Part shown: positions 1 to 8,212 of the stretch, in pieces | Numbering within the stretch: the first letter of the stretch is position 1 | Layout of the letters: each line of letters starts with the position of its first letter | Assembly: GCA_050157065.1 (NCBI GenBank) | Contig: CP189573.1 | Strand: one strand, 5' to 3' | From: Avipropionibacterium sp050157065 | GTDB lineage: Bacteria > Actinomycetota > Actinomycetes > Propionibacteriales > Propionibacteriaceae | Length of the DNA stretch: 64,000 nucleotides | The notes under the pieces: model-generated | Database searches by the model: none | Seen by the model: only the letters and a program-made list of their open reading frames with translations | What the model was told of the DNA's origin: nothing | Position numbers and translations under genes: made by a program

Positions 1-318
1 GGCCTGCCGTACCGCGCGGATCAGCGACTCGCGCTCACCGATCGTGTACGGCTGCTGCTCCTCGGAGCTGTCGACCGCTGCGGGCAGCGGGTCACCCGGG
101 TTGATCCAGTACGCACCGTGCTTGCCGGCACCGCCGCGGGCGAGCCGGGCCAGCGCCCCGCTGTGCACCAGCAGCACCAGGACGATCGCGATCAGCAGCG
201 GCAGCCCGATGATGAGGCCGATCATCTCGAGCCAGCTCGGCTCGACCACCTCGGGCCAGTGCGGCAGGGTCTCCAACGGCAGCAGGGCCACGATCTGGTG
301 CGGCAACACGTACGACAT
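1..318 (-). CDS. Membrane protein of unknown function, partial (runs off the left edge)
   Basis: 106 codons are visible from an ATG at 318, reading leftwards off the window. A hydrophilic N-terminus (starting MSYVLPHQIV) is followed by one clear membrane segment at about residues 32-52, then a soluble part containing YWINPGDPLP and a glutamate/glutamine-rich stretch. I do not recognise the family. The start is supported by a TACCGT box that ends 7 nt upstream, the leaderless spacing seen repeatedly in this window; there is no good Shine-Dalgarno sequence. It is divergent from pyrR with only 50 nt between the two starts, so the two genes probably share a promoter region. No functional link to pyrimidine synthesis can be claimed. 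Confidence 0.6.
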   Translation of the reverse strand, partial: MSYVLPHQIVALLPLETLPHWPEVVEPSWLEMIGLIIGLPLLIAIVLVLLVHSGALARLARGGAGKHGAYWINPGDPLPAAVDSSEEQQPYTIGERESLIRAVRQA

Positions 319-325
319 GTGCCAT

Positions 326-331
326 ACGGTA
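326..331 (-). promoter_or_regulatory. -10 box of a predicted leaderless promoter
   Basis: On the minus strand TACCGT ends 7 nt before the ATG at 318, so transcription would start at the start codon. The same bases read TACGGT on the plus strand and could serve as the pyrR -10 box. Confidence 0.4.
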
Positions 332-368
332 GTCCAGACAGCACCGAGTCAGCGAGAAGGAGTCACCG

Positions 369-980
369 GTGAACGATCCGGAGCCCGGGACCGAGTCCGC
401 CGACCCGTCCCCGACGTCGGGGCGGGTGGTCCTCGACGACGCCGATGTGGGACGTGCGCTGACCCGGATGGCCCACGAGATCCTGGAGGCCGACCACCGC
501 GCCGAGTCGCTGCTGCTGCTCGGCATCCCGACCCGTGGGGTGCCGCTGGCCCACCGACTGGGTGAGGTGATCAGCCGGGTCGAGGGACGTCCAGTACCGG
601 TCGGCACCCTCGACATCACGATGTACCGCGACGACCTGCGCAGCCAGCCGACCCGCCCGGTCGGGCGTACCGTCCTCCCGGTCGACGTGGACGACGCGAC
701 GGTCGTGCTGGTCGACGACGTGCTGTTCTCCGGCCGGACGATCCGCGCCGCCCTCGACGCACTCGGCGACCTCGGCCGACCCCGGGCCGTACGGCTGGCC
801 GTGCTGGTCGACCGTGGCCACCGACAGCTGCCGATCCGGGCCGACCACGTCGGCAAGAACCTGCCGACCGCAGCCACCGAGCAGGTCCGGGTCCGGCTGG
901 CCGAGACCGACCAGATCACCGAGGTGCGTATCCTGCCTCCCGCCCCGAACCCAGCCGACGCCCGAGGAGCCCACCGGTGA
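369..980 (+). CDS. pyrR: Bifunctional pyr operon regulator / uracil phosphoribosyltransferase PyrR
   Basis: 203 residues from a GTG start preceded by AGAAGGAG. The phosphoribosyl-pyrophosphate loop characteristic of type I phosphoribosyltransferases lies at residues 112-124 (VVLVDDVLFSGRT). LLLGIPTRGVPLA near residue 50 is the usual PyrR N-terminal signature. The N-terminal 18 residues are an acidic, proline-rich extension. PyrR binds pyr mRNA in response to UMP and also has weak uracil phosphoribosyltransferase activity. In actinobacteria it is known to act by translational repression. Here it is the first gene of pyrRBC and its stop overlaps the pyrB start by 4 nt. I found no convincing PyrR-binding loop in the short leader. 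Confidence 0.95.
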   Translation: MNDPEPGTESADPSPTSGRVVLDDADVGRALTRMAHEILEADHRAESLLLLGIPTRGVPLAHRLGEVISRVEGRPVPVGTLDITMYRDDLRSQPTRPVGRTVLPVDVDDATVVLVDDVLFSGRTIRAALDALGDLGRPRAVRLAVLVDRGHRQLPIRADHVGKNLPTAATEQVRVRLAETDQITEVRILPPAPNPADARGAHR

Positions 981-2026
981 CCCGCCACCTGCTGTCCGCC
1001 GCAGACCTCGACCCGACCGAGGTCACCGCCGTGCTCGACCTGGCCGAGGAGATGGCCCAGGTGCAGGGTCGCCCGGTGAAGAAGCTGCCCGCGCTGCGTG
1101 GCCGTACCGTGGTCAACCTGTTCTTCGAGGACTCGACCCGCACCCGCAGTTCGTTCGAGCTGGCCGGCAAGTGGTTGTCGGCCGACGTGATCAACATCTC
1201 GGCCAAGGGTTCCTCGGTGTCGAAGGGTGAGTCGCTGCGTGACACGGTGCAGACCGTCGCGGCGATGGGGGTCGACGCACTGGTGATCCGCCACCACGCC
1301 TCCGGTGCCCCGCTGCAGGCGACCGGCTGGATCGACGCCCACGTGATCAACGCCGGCGACGGCACCCACGAACACCCCACCCAGGCCCTGTTGGACGCGT
1401 TCACGATGCGCCGCCACTTCCGCGGGCAGTCGGATGCCCCGGTTGCGACCGACGGGTCGGTCGGAACGCCCGGATCCCAACCGGACAACGACTTCGCGGG
1501 CCGTACGGTCGTGATCGTCGGTGACCTGACCCACTCCCGGGTGGTACGCAGCAATGTGTTGCTGCTGTCCCGGTTGGGTGCCGAGGTGGTGCTGGTGGCG
1601 CCACCGACTTTGCTGCCCAGCGGCGTGTCCAGTTGGCCGGTCACCGTCAGCACCGACTTCGACGAGGTGCTGCCGCAGGCCGACATCGTGATGATGCTGC
1701 GGGTGCAGCGCGAGCGGATGAGCGGTGGCTACTTCCCCACCCCGCGGGAGTACACCGTCGGGTACGGCCTCACCCGTGATCGACTGGCCCGGTTGGCCGC
1801 CGGTGCCGCGATCTGCCACCCCGGTCCGATGAACCGCGGGCTGGAGATCTCCGCCGACGCCGCCGACGGGGCCGCCTCGCTCGTGCTCGACCAGGTGGCG
1901 GCCGGGGTCGCGGTGCGGATGAGCGTGCTGTACAACCTGCTCGGCGGGACCGACGACACCGGCACCGCCGCACGAGCCGACCGGGCGGGAACGCCCACCA
2001 CGAACGGAGCCGGAGCCCCGCGATGA
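977..2026 (+). CDS. pyrB: Aspartate carbamoyltransferase catalytic subunit
   Basis: Condenses carbamoyl phosphate with aspartate, the committed step of UMP synthesis, in the cytoplasm. The carbamoyl-phosphate loop STRTR is at residues 53-57, HPTQ at 133-136 and HPGPMNRG at about 281-288. At 349 residues it is longer than the usual 305-315. The excess is a low-complexity insert at about 148-172, before the second domain, and a loose C-terminal tail. The GTG start overlaps the pyrR stop (GTGA) and the stop overlaps the pyrC start (ATGA), so the three genes are translationally coupled. No regulatory pyrI is present. Confidence 0.96.
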   Translation: MTRHLLSAADLDPTEVTAVLDLAEEMAQVQGRPVKKLPALRGRTVVNLFFEDSTRTRSSFELAGKWLSADVINISAKGSSVSKGESLRDTVQTVAAMGVDALVIRHHASGAPLQATGWIDAHVINAGDGTHEHPTQALLDAFTMRRHFRGQSDAPVATDGSVGTPGSQPDNDFAGRTVVIVGDLTHSRVVRSNVLLLSRLGAEVVLVAPPTLLPSGVSSWPVTVSTDFDEVLPQADIVMMLRVQRERMSGGYFPTPREYTVGYGLTRDRLARLAAGAAICHPGPMNRGLEISADAADGAASLVLDQVAAGVAVRMSVLYNLLGGTDDTGTAARADRAGTPTTNGAGAPR

Positions 2027-3300
2027 ACACGTTGATCACCCACGCGACGCTCGCCGACGGCAGCGTCGCCGACCTCCTCCTGGCCGACGGGGTGCTGGCC
2101 GATCCCGCGCAGGCCGGCGACGACGCCGAGCGGATCGACGGCGAGGGCCTGCTGGCCCTGCCGGGGCTGGTCGACCTGCACACCCACTTGCGGCAGCCCG
2201 GCCGGGAGGACGCCGAGACGATCGGGACGGGCACCCGCGCCGCAGCCCGGGGCGGCTTCACCTGTGTGTTCGCGATGGCCAACACCAACCCGGTGACCGA
2301 CACCGCCGAGGCCGCCGAACACGTGCTGGGGTTGGGACACCGGGACGGCAGCGCGCAGGTCGTGCCGATCGGCGCGGTGACCAAGGGGTTGGCCGGTGAG
2401 GAGTTGGCCGAGCTCGGGCTGATGCACCGGTCCGCGGCCGGGGTGAAGGTGTTCTCCGACGACGGCACGTGTGTGCACGATGCGCTGTTGATGCGTCGGG
2501 CCCTCGAGTACGTCCGCGCGTTCGACGGGGTGATCGCCCAACATGCGCAGGATCCGACCCTGGCCGGTGCCGGGGCGTGTTGCCACGAGGGTGAGCTGTC
2601 GGGCCGGTTGGGCCTGGGTGGCTGGCCGTCGGTGGCGGAGTCGACCATCGTCGCCCGTGACGTCCAACTCGCCCGGCACACCCGGTCGCGGCTGCACGTG
2701 TGCCACGTCTCGACCGCCGAAACGGTCGAGGTGTTGCGGTGGGCGAAGGGCCAGGGCATCGACGTCACCGCCGAGGTCACCCCGCACCACCTGCTGCTGA
2801 CGACCGACGAGCTCGCCGCGTACGACCCGACCTACAAGGTGAACCCGCCGCTGCGGCCCGCCGAGGACGTCACCGCCCTCCGCGCCGCGCTGGCCGACGG
2901 CACGATCGACATCGTCGCCACCGACCACGCCCCGCACGCCCGGCACGACAAAGAGCACGCCTTCGCCGAGGCCGCCTTCGGCATGCTCGGACTGGAGACC
3001 GCCCTCGGGGTCGTCATCGCGACCATGATCGACACCGAGTTGATCACCTGGCCCCGACTGGTCGAGGCGATGTCGACCACACCGGCACGGATCGGCCGGA
3101 TCTCCGGCCAGGGTGAAGGTCTGGCCGTCGGTGCCCCGGCCAACGTGGTGCTGGTCGACCCACGGCGACGCCGTACGGTCGATCGCGCCGACTCCGCCTC
3201 GTTGTCGCGCAACAACCCGTACCACGGTCGTGAACTGCCCGACCCCGTCGTCGCCACGTGGTGGCGCGGCACGAAGACGTACGGTCACGCCGCGGACTGA
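2023..3300 (+). CDS. pyrC: Dihydroorotase
   Basis: 425 residues, the normal size of a class I dihydroorotase, a zinc amidohydrolase that cyclises carbamoyl aspartate. The metal-binding HTH lies at residues 53-55 in DLHTHLRQPG. A lysine in GVKVFSDDG near residue 142 is the candidate carboxylated metal bridge, and the C-terminal metal aspartate is in ATDHAPH near residue 300. The start overlaps the pyrB stop by 4 nt. The operon ends here at a strong hairpin, so carAB, pyrD, pyrF and pyrE must lie elsewhere, unlike the longer pyr operons of many relatives. Confidence 0.96.
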   Translation: MNTLITHATLADGSVADLLLADGVLADPAQAGDDAERIDGEGLLALPGLVDLHTHLRQPGREDAETIGTGTRAAARGGFTCVFAMANTNPVTDTAEAAEHVLGLGHRDGSAQVVPIGAVTKGLAGEELAELGLMHRSAAGVKVFSDDGTCVHDALLMRRALEYVRAFDGVIAQHAQDPTLAGAGACCHEGELSGRLGLGGWPSVAESTIVARDVQLARHTRSRLHVCHVSTAETVEVLRWAKGQGIDVTAEVTPHHLLLTTDELAAYDPTYKVNPPLRPAEDVTALRAALADGTIDIVATDHAPHARHDKEHAFAEAAFGMLGLETALGVVIATMIDTELITWPRLVEAMSTTPARIGRISGQGEGLAVGAPANVVLVDPRRRRTVDRADSASLSRNNPYHGRELPDPVVATWWRGTKTYGHAAD

Positions 3301-3338
3301 GTCCGGCTGCCGGGCACGAGTCCGACCGGCAACGACGA

Positions 3339-3370
3339 CGGCACCGCACCCCGGACGGGATGCGGTGCCG
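3339..3370. terminator. Hairpin closing the pyrRBC operon
   Basis: CGGCACCGCA (3339-3348) pairs perfectly with TGCGGTGCCG (3361-3370), and the 12-nt loop can add three more C-G pairs. There is no T-run. It lies between convergent genes and could serve both strands. Confidence 0.7.
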
Positions 3371-3407
3371 TGAGTCTTCAGCGACGAGGACGACCGTCGC
3401 TGGTCGA

Positions 3408-3707
3408 TCAGGCCTCGGCGACCTTGATGTTGAACCGAACGGTGGAGCCCTCCACCTCGGTGACCTCGACGTTCACGTCGAGGCTCTGGCCCTCATGGGT
3501 GAGCGTGCAGGTCATCGTGGTCCCGACCTCGCCGGTCAGGTCACCGGGGCAGGTCACCTGGTCGGGCTTGGTGCCGACCTGCTTCTCCAACTGGGTGGAG
3601 ATCTGCTCCTCGACGTCGGCCTGGGAGACCGTGGGGGGTCCGAAACAACCGGTCAGGGACACCAGGGCAACCATCGCAACCGCGACGGTGACGAGAATCT
3701 TGCGCAT
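3408..3707 (-). CDS. DUF4333-type lipoprotein
   Basis: 99 residues from an ATG placed 6 nt behind AGGAG. An upstream in-frame ATG would add six residues but lacks a ribosome site. The signal peptide starts MRKILVTVAVAM and ends in the lipobox LTGC, so the mature protein is a membrane-anchored lipoprotein. The mature part has the short cystatin-like pattern of the actinobacterial DUF4333 family, with two cysteines (TCPGDL and MTCTL) likely to form a disulphide. The function of the family is unknown. It is convergent with pyrC. Confidence 0.8.
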   Translation of the reverse strand: MRKILVTVAVAMVALVSLTGCFGPPTVSQADVEEQISTQLEKQVGTKPDQVTCPGDLTGEVGTTMTCTLTHEGQSLDVNVEVTEVEGSTVRFNIKVAEA

Positions 3708-3821
3708 CAGTTCTCCTAGGTTCATGGGTGAGGGTCATTCAGCCAAGCGTTGTGACGCCGCCGGAAGGCTATCGGTTCCCCACCGCTGCCGACCGGGCGG
3801 CCTCCCGGGCGCCGATCGCGT

Positions 3822-3827
3822 TACTGT
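3822..3827 (+). promoter_or_regulatory. -10 box of a predicted leaderless promoter
   Basis: TACTGT is followed by exactly 6 nt and then the ATG at 3834. Confidence 0.5.
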
Positions 3828-3833
3828 GCAGGG

Positions 3834-4313
3834 ATGAGTGACAACCAGTTCGACGCTGACATTCCCGAGCCGTCCGAGCAGTTGGACCAACTCCAGCCCG
3901 AGGACACGTTGATCGATCGTGGGGTCGACGACACCCTGGACGAGGGCATCATCCCGCCCGACCGGTGGTCATCGGTCGAGCTGCGGGCCGACGACGACGT
4001 CGACGGCATCGACGGTGGGGGCGAGTCGATCAGCACCTACCTCGAGCAGGAGGAGCCGGACACGACCGACGAGACAGCTGATCAATCCCTGCGCGACAGC
4101 GCCACAGAGCTGTCATCGCGAGACGGCGCCATCGGTGACCGGGAGGTCGGTGATCGCCGATCCGGTCGACTCGTGGCACCCGACACCGTGGGCGGGGACG
4201 ACGTCGAGTCCGAACTCTTCGGCACCGACGTCGGCATCGACGGTGGGGCGGCCAGTGCCGAGGAGGCTGCCGTCCACGTCATCGAGGACAACCCCGACAC
4301 CGACCAGATCTGA
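3834..4313 (+). CDS. DUF5709 family acidic protein
   Basis: 159 residues, strongly acidic, with no signal peptide and no membrane segment. The order is a conserved N-terminal EQLDQLQPEDTLIDRG stretch, a DEGIIPPDRWS motif, a variable middle, and a C-terminal part ending in an AEEAAVHVIEDNPD segment. This matches the actinobacterial DUF5709 proteins, whose function is unknown and which are probably largely disordered. The start sits 6 nt behind a TACTGT box, and the GCAGGG between them is too close to act as a normal ribosome site. It is convergent with the OsmC gene, with 14 nt between the stops. Confidence 0.75.
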   Translation: MSDNQFDADIPEPSEQLDQLQPEDTLIDRGVDDTLDEGIIPPDRWSSVELRADDDVDGIDGGGESISTYLEQEEPDTTDETADQSLRDSATELSSRDGAIGDREVGDRRSGRLVAPDTVGGDDVESELFGTDVGIDGGAASAEEAAVHVIEDNPDTDQI

Positions 4314-4327
4314 GTCGCCGGGGCGCG

Positions 4328-4762
4328 TCAGCCCTCGACCAGCTCCGCGTCCAGGCTGATGTTCTTCACGGCGGCGAGTGCCTGCGAGACCGGACAGTTC
4401 TCCTTGGCGTTCTGGGCGAACTCGGCGAACTGTTCGGCGGTGACGCCGGGGATGACCGCACGGACGGTCAGCTTGATCTCGGTGATCCCCTCGCCCGGCT
4501 GGAAGGTGACGTCGGCCGAGGTGTCGACCGAGGTCGGCGGGGTGCCGGCTCCGGCCAGGGCGTGGGACAGCGCCATCGAGTAGCAGGTGGCGTGGGCGCC
4601 GGCGATCAGTTCCTCGGGGCTCGTCCTGTCCTGCGGGGTCTCGGCCCGGGATGCCCAGGTCACGGGGAAGGTGCCGATGCCCGACGAGGCCAGCTCGACG
4701 GTGCCCTCCCCTTCCATCAGCGATCCGGTCCAGTGCGTGTTGGCGGTACGTGTGGTGGCCAC
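4328..4762 (-). CDS. OsmC-family peroxiredoxin
   Basis: 144 residues, the usual OsmC size, from a GTG start behind GAGGAG. The two conserved redox cysteines lie in AHATCYSMAL (about residue 60) and ENCPVSQAL (about residue 123). OsmC/Ohr proteins reduce organic hydroperoxides using thiol reductants, in actinobacteria probably lipoyl or mycothiol systems. The sequence reads as the OsmC rather than the Ohr subgroup. It is divergent from the haemoglobin gene at 4867, with about 100 nt between, which would fit a shared oxidative or nitrosative stress response, though no operator is obvious. Confidence 0.88.
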   Translation of the reverse strand: MATTRTANTHWTGSLMEGEGTVELASSGIGTFPVTWASRAETPQDRTSPEELIAGAHATCYSMALSHALAGAGTPPTSVDTSADVTFQPGEGITEIKLTVRAVIPGVTAEQFAEFAQNAKENCPVSQALAAVKNISLDAELVEG

Positions 4763-4866
4763 GATGACTCCTCGGTTGGGGGTGGTCCTGCCATCCTGTC
4801 AAAGCTGACTTCCCGCATGTGAGCCAGGTCTGGCAGAACTTCGGTGGGCGTGGACAATGGGGTGCG

Positions 4867-5304
4867 ATGACCACCTCCGACGCCACCGACCAGACCGACC
4901 GGACCCCGTACGAACAGTTCGGCGGCCACGACGCCTTCGTGAAGCTGACCCGACGCTTCTACGAAGGTGTCGCGGCCGATCCGCTGCTGCGTCCGATGTA
5001 CCCCGAGGAGGACCTCGGTCCGGCCGAGGACCGGCTCCGGATGTTCTTCGAGCAGTACTGGGGTGGCCCGTCCACGTACGGCGAACAGCGCGGCCACCCG
5101 CGGCTGCGGATGCGGCACGCACCGTTCCCGGTCACGATCGAGGCCCGCGACCGGTGGCTGCACCACATGCGGGTGGCGATGGACGAGTTGGCGCTGTCCC
5201 CCGAGTTGGACGAGCAGATGTGGACCTACCTGGAACGGGCCGCCCACTTCATGGTCAACACCGAGACCCCGGCCGGGTCCGACGGCTTCCCGCTCGCCCA
5301 CTGA
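4867..5304 (+). CDS. glbO: Group II truncated haemoglobin
   Basis: 145 residues from the ATG at 4867. An upstream GTG at 4819 is in frame but would make the protein unusually long. The order YEQFGGHDAF, LRPMYPEEDLGPAEDRLRMF, QYWGGPSTYGEQRGHPRLRMRHAPF is the typical TrHbII pattern, with the proximal haem histidine in RHAPF and the distal-pocket tyrosine and tryptophan characteristic of the group. Such proteins bind O2 and detoxify NO or peroxide. It is divergent from osmC and convergent with the beta-helix gene. Confidence 0.92.
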   Translation: MTTSDATDQTDRTPYEQFGGHDAFVKLTRRFYEGVAADPLLRPMYPEEDLGPAEDRLRMFFEQYWGGPSTYGEQRGHPRLRMRHAPFPVTIEARDRWLHHMRVAMDELALSPELDEQMWTYLERAAHFMVNTETPAGSDGFPLAH

Positions 5305-5353
5305 TCGGCCCCATTCCGCGCGGGCTCGCGTGACTCCTGACCTCGTACCGAAA

Positions 5354-5410
5354 CGCGGCGATTTCTGGGCCAAGGCCGCGTCAGCGGGACCTGACCCAGA
5401 AATCGCCGTG
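5354..5410. terminator. Long hairpin between convergent genes
   Basis: CGGCGATTTCTGGG (5356-5369) pairs perfectly with CCCAGAAATCGCCG (5395-5408), extendable by one or two pairs, around a 25-nt loop. A direct repeat GCGTCAGCGG lies in the loop and again just after the 3' arm. There is no T-run. It probably ends both the haemoglobin gene and the leftward beta-helix gene. Confidence 0.55.
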
Positions 5411-5435
5411 GTTGCGTCAGCGGGGCCGGGCCGGG

Positions 5436-7037
5436 CTACCGACGCAGCCGGTCGGCCAGTTGGGCCTCGTACAGCGATTCCGGCTGCAGTCCGGGTCGAC
5501 CGGTGCCCTCGATGTGTCCGGCGGGCTGGGTGAACGGGCCGTCACCGGTCACGTCGCCGTGGCAGCCGATCGCATAGTTCTGCGCGGTCGGCGGTCGTTG
5601 GATGGTCAACTCGGTGCCCGCGGTGTCGGTGTTCCAGGCCACCGAGTGGGCCGCGGACCAGCCGTGCCCGGTGCCGTAGTCGCCCCGGTTGTACAGCGAC
5701 ACCGTCCGGCCGGCGACCGGGTCGATCTCGCGGTGGTTGTCGAACAGCAGGCCCTGGCTCCACCACCGGTGCCCCTCGCTCGCGGTGTTGCTGGCGGTGG
5801 CGGTGGTCCGGTGGAACACGATCCCCGACACCAGGCTGATGCCGTTGGACACGAACGCGTGCCGCGAGTGGGTGGCATGGCAGTCGGTGAACAGCACCTG
5901 CTGGGCCCGGCGGCCCGCGTTGAAGTTGTAGCGGCTGCTGCCCTCCAACGCCGACACCGGTCGCAGGGAGTGGCAGCCTCGGACCGTCACCCGGGTGGCG
6001 TCGCCGACCGAGATGCCGCTCAGGTGGAAGTGGGCCACCGTGCACCCCTGCACCCAGGCATCCTCCACGAGCAGGAGCTCGAGGGCACTCCGGGCCTGGG
6101 CGACGTTGGTGTCGGGGTCACCCTCGTACGCGATGTCGATCCGCAGCTGCTCCACGCCGACCTCGGTGGCCAGGCCGTCGGCACCCCGGCCGGTCACGTA
6201 GCTCTGCGACAGCCGACGGTCGAGGTCGTTGAAGACGGGGACGTCGACGGTGATCCGGTTCCCGTCGATCGCGGTGATCCGGCGGCCGTACACGATCGGC
6301 ACGTCGCCCACCTCCCACGGGTCGTCGTCGGCGGTGCCGCCACCGTCAACGGCGTCCAGCCAGGCCTGGGTACACGGATGGGTGATCAGGATCGACTGGC
6401 CGACCTGCAGGCCACCTGCGTCGGCCACGGCCAGTGACGAGTCGCCCACCCGCACCAGGTCGCTGACCACATCGGTACGCGGTCCGGTCTCGGTCCACGT
6501 GCCACCGCCGCCGATGATCACCGCCGTGCGCGAGTCCCCCGGCTCCCCGACCGGGCGCAGCACGGTGTTGGTCGTCGGGTCCTCACCGTCGCCGACACCC
6601 CGGAGCACGACACCACTGTGGGGCTGCCGCACGGTCCCGGCGATCTCGTACGTGCCCGCGGTCAGCAGCAGCGCACCGCGGAAGCCGTCGGCATCGAGCG
6701 GCAGTGTGCCCATGTGGTCGACGGCGGCCTGGATGTGGGCGGTGTTGTCGCCGGGCACCGGGTCGATCGTGTGCCGTACCGGAACGTCCGGCAGCGGCCG
6801 CTCCCCGTGGTGGTAGCCGGCGTACCCGAAGTCCGGGAGGCGGAAGCCGTCCCGTCGCGGGTACACCAGGCGGCCGCGCCGGTCGATCCGGAGCATCACC
6901 GACTGCCAGTGCTCGGACGGGCCTCCCGGTGCCGCGGCTGCCTGTCGGCTGGCGGTCGGGGTGACGGTGCCGGCGGCCACCGCTGCGGCTGCCAGCCCGG
7001 AGCTGCCCGCCAACAACGTACGTCGCGAAATGGTCAT
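5436..7037 (-). CDS. Tat-exported right-handed beta-helix protein (polysaccharide lyase or glycosidase-like)
   Basis: 533 residues from an ATG preceded by GAGGAGG. A twin-arginine signal peptide (MTISRRTLLAG, then an alanine-rich core) directs export by Tat. The mature protein opens with a pectate-lyase-superfamily N-terminal region: the HIQAAVD segment, GTYEIAGTV and a VVLRGVGDG turn. It continues as short repeating strands rich in SGISV, VTVRGCHS and VLFTDCHATHS, typical of parallel beta-helices. The substrate cannot be read from the sequence. The adjacent L-rhamnose genes and the sulfatase elsewhere in the window make a plant or algal polysaccharide plausible. The 172-nt gap to the divergent DUF2332 gene shows no clear operator. 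Confidence 0.75.
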   Translation of the reverse strand: MTISRRTLLAGSSGLAAAAVAAGTVTPTASRQAAAAPGGPSEHWQSVMLRIDRRGRLVYPRRDGFRLPDFGYAGYHHGERPLPDVPVRHTIDPVPGDNTAHIQAAVDHMGTLPLDADGFRGALLLTAGTYEIAGTVRQPHSGVVLRGVGDGEDPTTNTVLRPVGEPGDSRTAVIIGGGGTWTETGPRTDVVSDLVRVGDSSLAVADAGGLQVGQSILITHPCTQAWLDAVDGGGTADDDPWEVGDVPIVYGRRITAIDGNRITVDVPVFNDLDRRLSQSYVTGRGADGLATEVGVEQLRIDIAYEGDPDTNVAQARSALELLLVEDAWVQGCTVAHFHLSGISVGDATRVTVRGCHSLRPVSALEGSSRYNFNAGRRAQQVLFTDCHATHSRHAFVSNGISLVSGIVFHRTTATASNTASEGHRWWSQGLLFDNHREIDPVAGRTVSLYNRGDYGTGHGWSAAHSVAWNTDTAGTELTIQRPPTAQNYAIGCHGDVTGDGPFTQPAGHIEGTGRPGLQPESLYEAQLADRLRR

Positions 7038-7209
7038 GGACTTCCTCCTCGAAGGTTCGGTCGGGCAGCGTGCTGCAACGGCTGAGCCGCTCCGCCACTG
7101 GCCGACCGTGTGTGGGACCCCAACAGGGTAAGCGCATTCCCTCAGGGTTGTCGAGGCTGGCCGGGTCGGACGATGGCGCCGGCTCCGTCGACTCTGGGAC
7201 CATGCCGCC

Positions 7210-8190
7210 ATGGAGGTCTACGGCAACACCCGCCAGCTGTACGAGGCGTTCCGGGTCGATGCGGCGGACTCACCGTGCTTCGCGGACTGGTCGGCCGGGG
7301 TGGTCGCGGACGAGCAGGTCCTGGCATGGCTGGACACCCTGCCGGACGGGAAACGGCAACCCAACCTGGTCTTCGCCGCCGCCCGTTGGCACGGGGTGCC
7401 GGCGCCCGGGCCGTACGAAGGATTGCGGTCGGCGCTGCTGGCCGACGACGGGACGATCCGCGAAACGATCATGGAACGGCGGACCCAGACCAACGAGGTC
7501 GGCCGACTCGCCACCCTCGTCCCGGCCTTGGCCGGGTTGGGGCTTTCGGACCCGATCGCGCTGCTGGAGGTCGGGCCCAGCGCCGGACTGTGCCTCTATC
7601 CCGACCGGTGGTCGTACGCGTGGGGCACCGAGGCGGGCGTCGTCACCGCCGGGTTCGGACCGGCGTTGTCGTGCCAGGTGTCGGGACCGGCGCCGCTGCC
7701 GACCGTCACACCCCGGATCGGGTGGCGTGGCGGCATCGACCTCAATCCGCTCGACGTCACCGACCCCGACGCGATGGCCTGGCTGCGAATGCTCGTCTGG
7801 CCCGAACAGCATGATCGGTTGGCCGCCTTGGACGCCGGGATCACCATCGCAGCAACGGATCCGCCGGACCTGCGCACCGGTGACCTGCTGACCGGGGTGG
7901 CCGATCTGGTGGCCGAGGCGTCGTCGTACGGGCCGGTGGTCGTCTTCCACAGTGCGGTGATCGCCTACCTGACCCGGGCGGACCGCGACCGGTTCGCCGG
8001 ACTGATGGCCGAACTGGTCACCGACGGTCGGTGCCACTGGATCAGCAATGAGGGTCGACAGGTGCTCCCCGACATCGGGGCGACCTCGCCACCGGCCCCG
8101 GACCAGCCGAACCCGTTCGTGCTCGGCGTCGACGGACGGGCGGTTGCCCGGACCCACGGCCACGGCCGCTCGATGGTCTGGCTGGGTTGA
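7210..8190 (+). CDS. DUF2332 family protein
   Basis: 326 residues with no signal peptide. The family features are an N-terminal YEAF...DSPCFADW region, PDGKRQPNLVFAAARWHG, and a central LLEVGPSAGLCLYPDRW that resembles the glycine loop of an AdoMet-binding fold. A C-terminal half follows with VVVFHSAVIAYL. DUF2332 proteins are common in actinobacteria and alphaproteobacteria and have no established function; a methyltransferase-like fold is a guess. It is divergent from the beta-helix gene and 22 nt from the stop of the convergent thioesterase gene. Confidence 0.8.
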   Translation: MEVYGNTRQLYEAFRVDAADSPCFADWSAGVVADEQVLAWLDTLPDGKRQPNLVFAAARWHGVPAPGPYEGLRSALLADDGTIRETIMERRTQTNEVGRLATLVPALAGLGLSDPIALLEVGPSAGLCLYPDRWSYAWGTEAGVVTAGFGPALSCQVSGPAPLPTVTPRIGWRGGIDLNPLDVTDPDAMAWLRMLVWPEQHDRLAALDAGITIAATDPPDLRTGDLLTGVADLVAEASSYGPVVVFHSAVIAYLTRADRDRFAGLMAELVTDGRCHWISNEGRQVLPDIGATSPPAPDQPNPFVLGVDGRAVARTHGHGRSMVWLG

Positions 8191-8212
8191 CGGACGACGG
8201 CAGGGTGGCGGC

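Noticed and set aside
327..346. A possible PyrR-binding stem-loop (CGGT, AGTCCAGACAG-like loop, ACCG) upstream of pyrR
   Set aside because: The loop only partly matches the known PyrR consensus, the stem is 4 bp, and the likely transcription start falls inside it.
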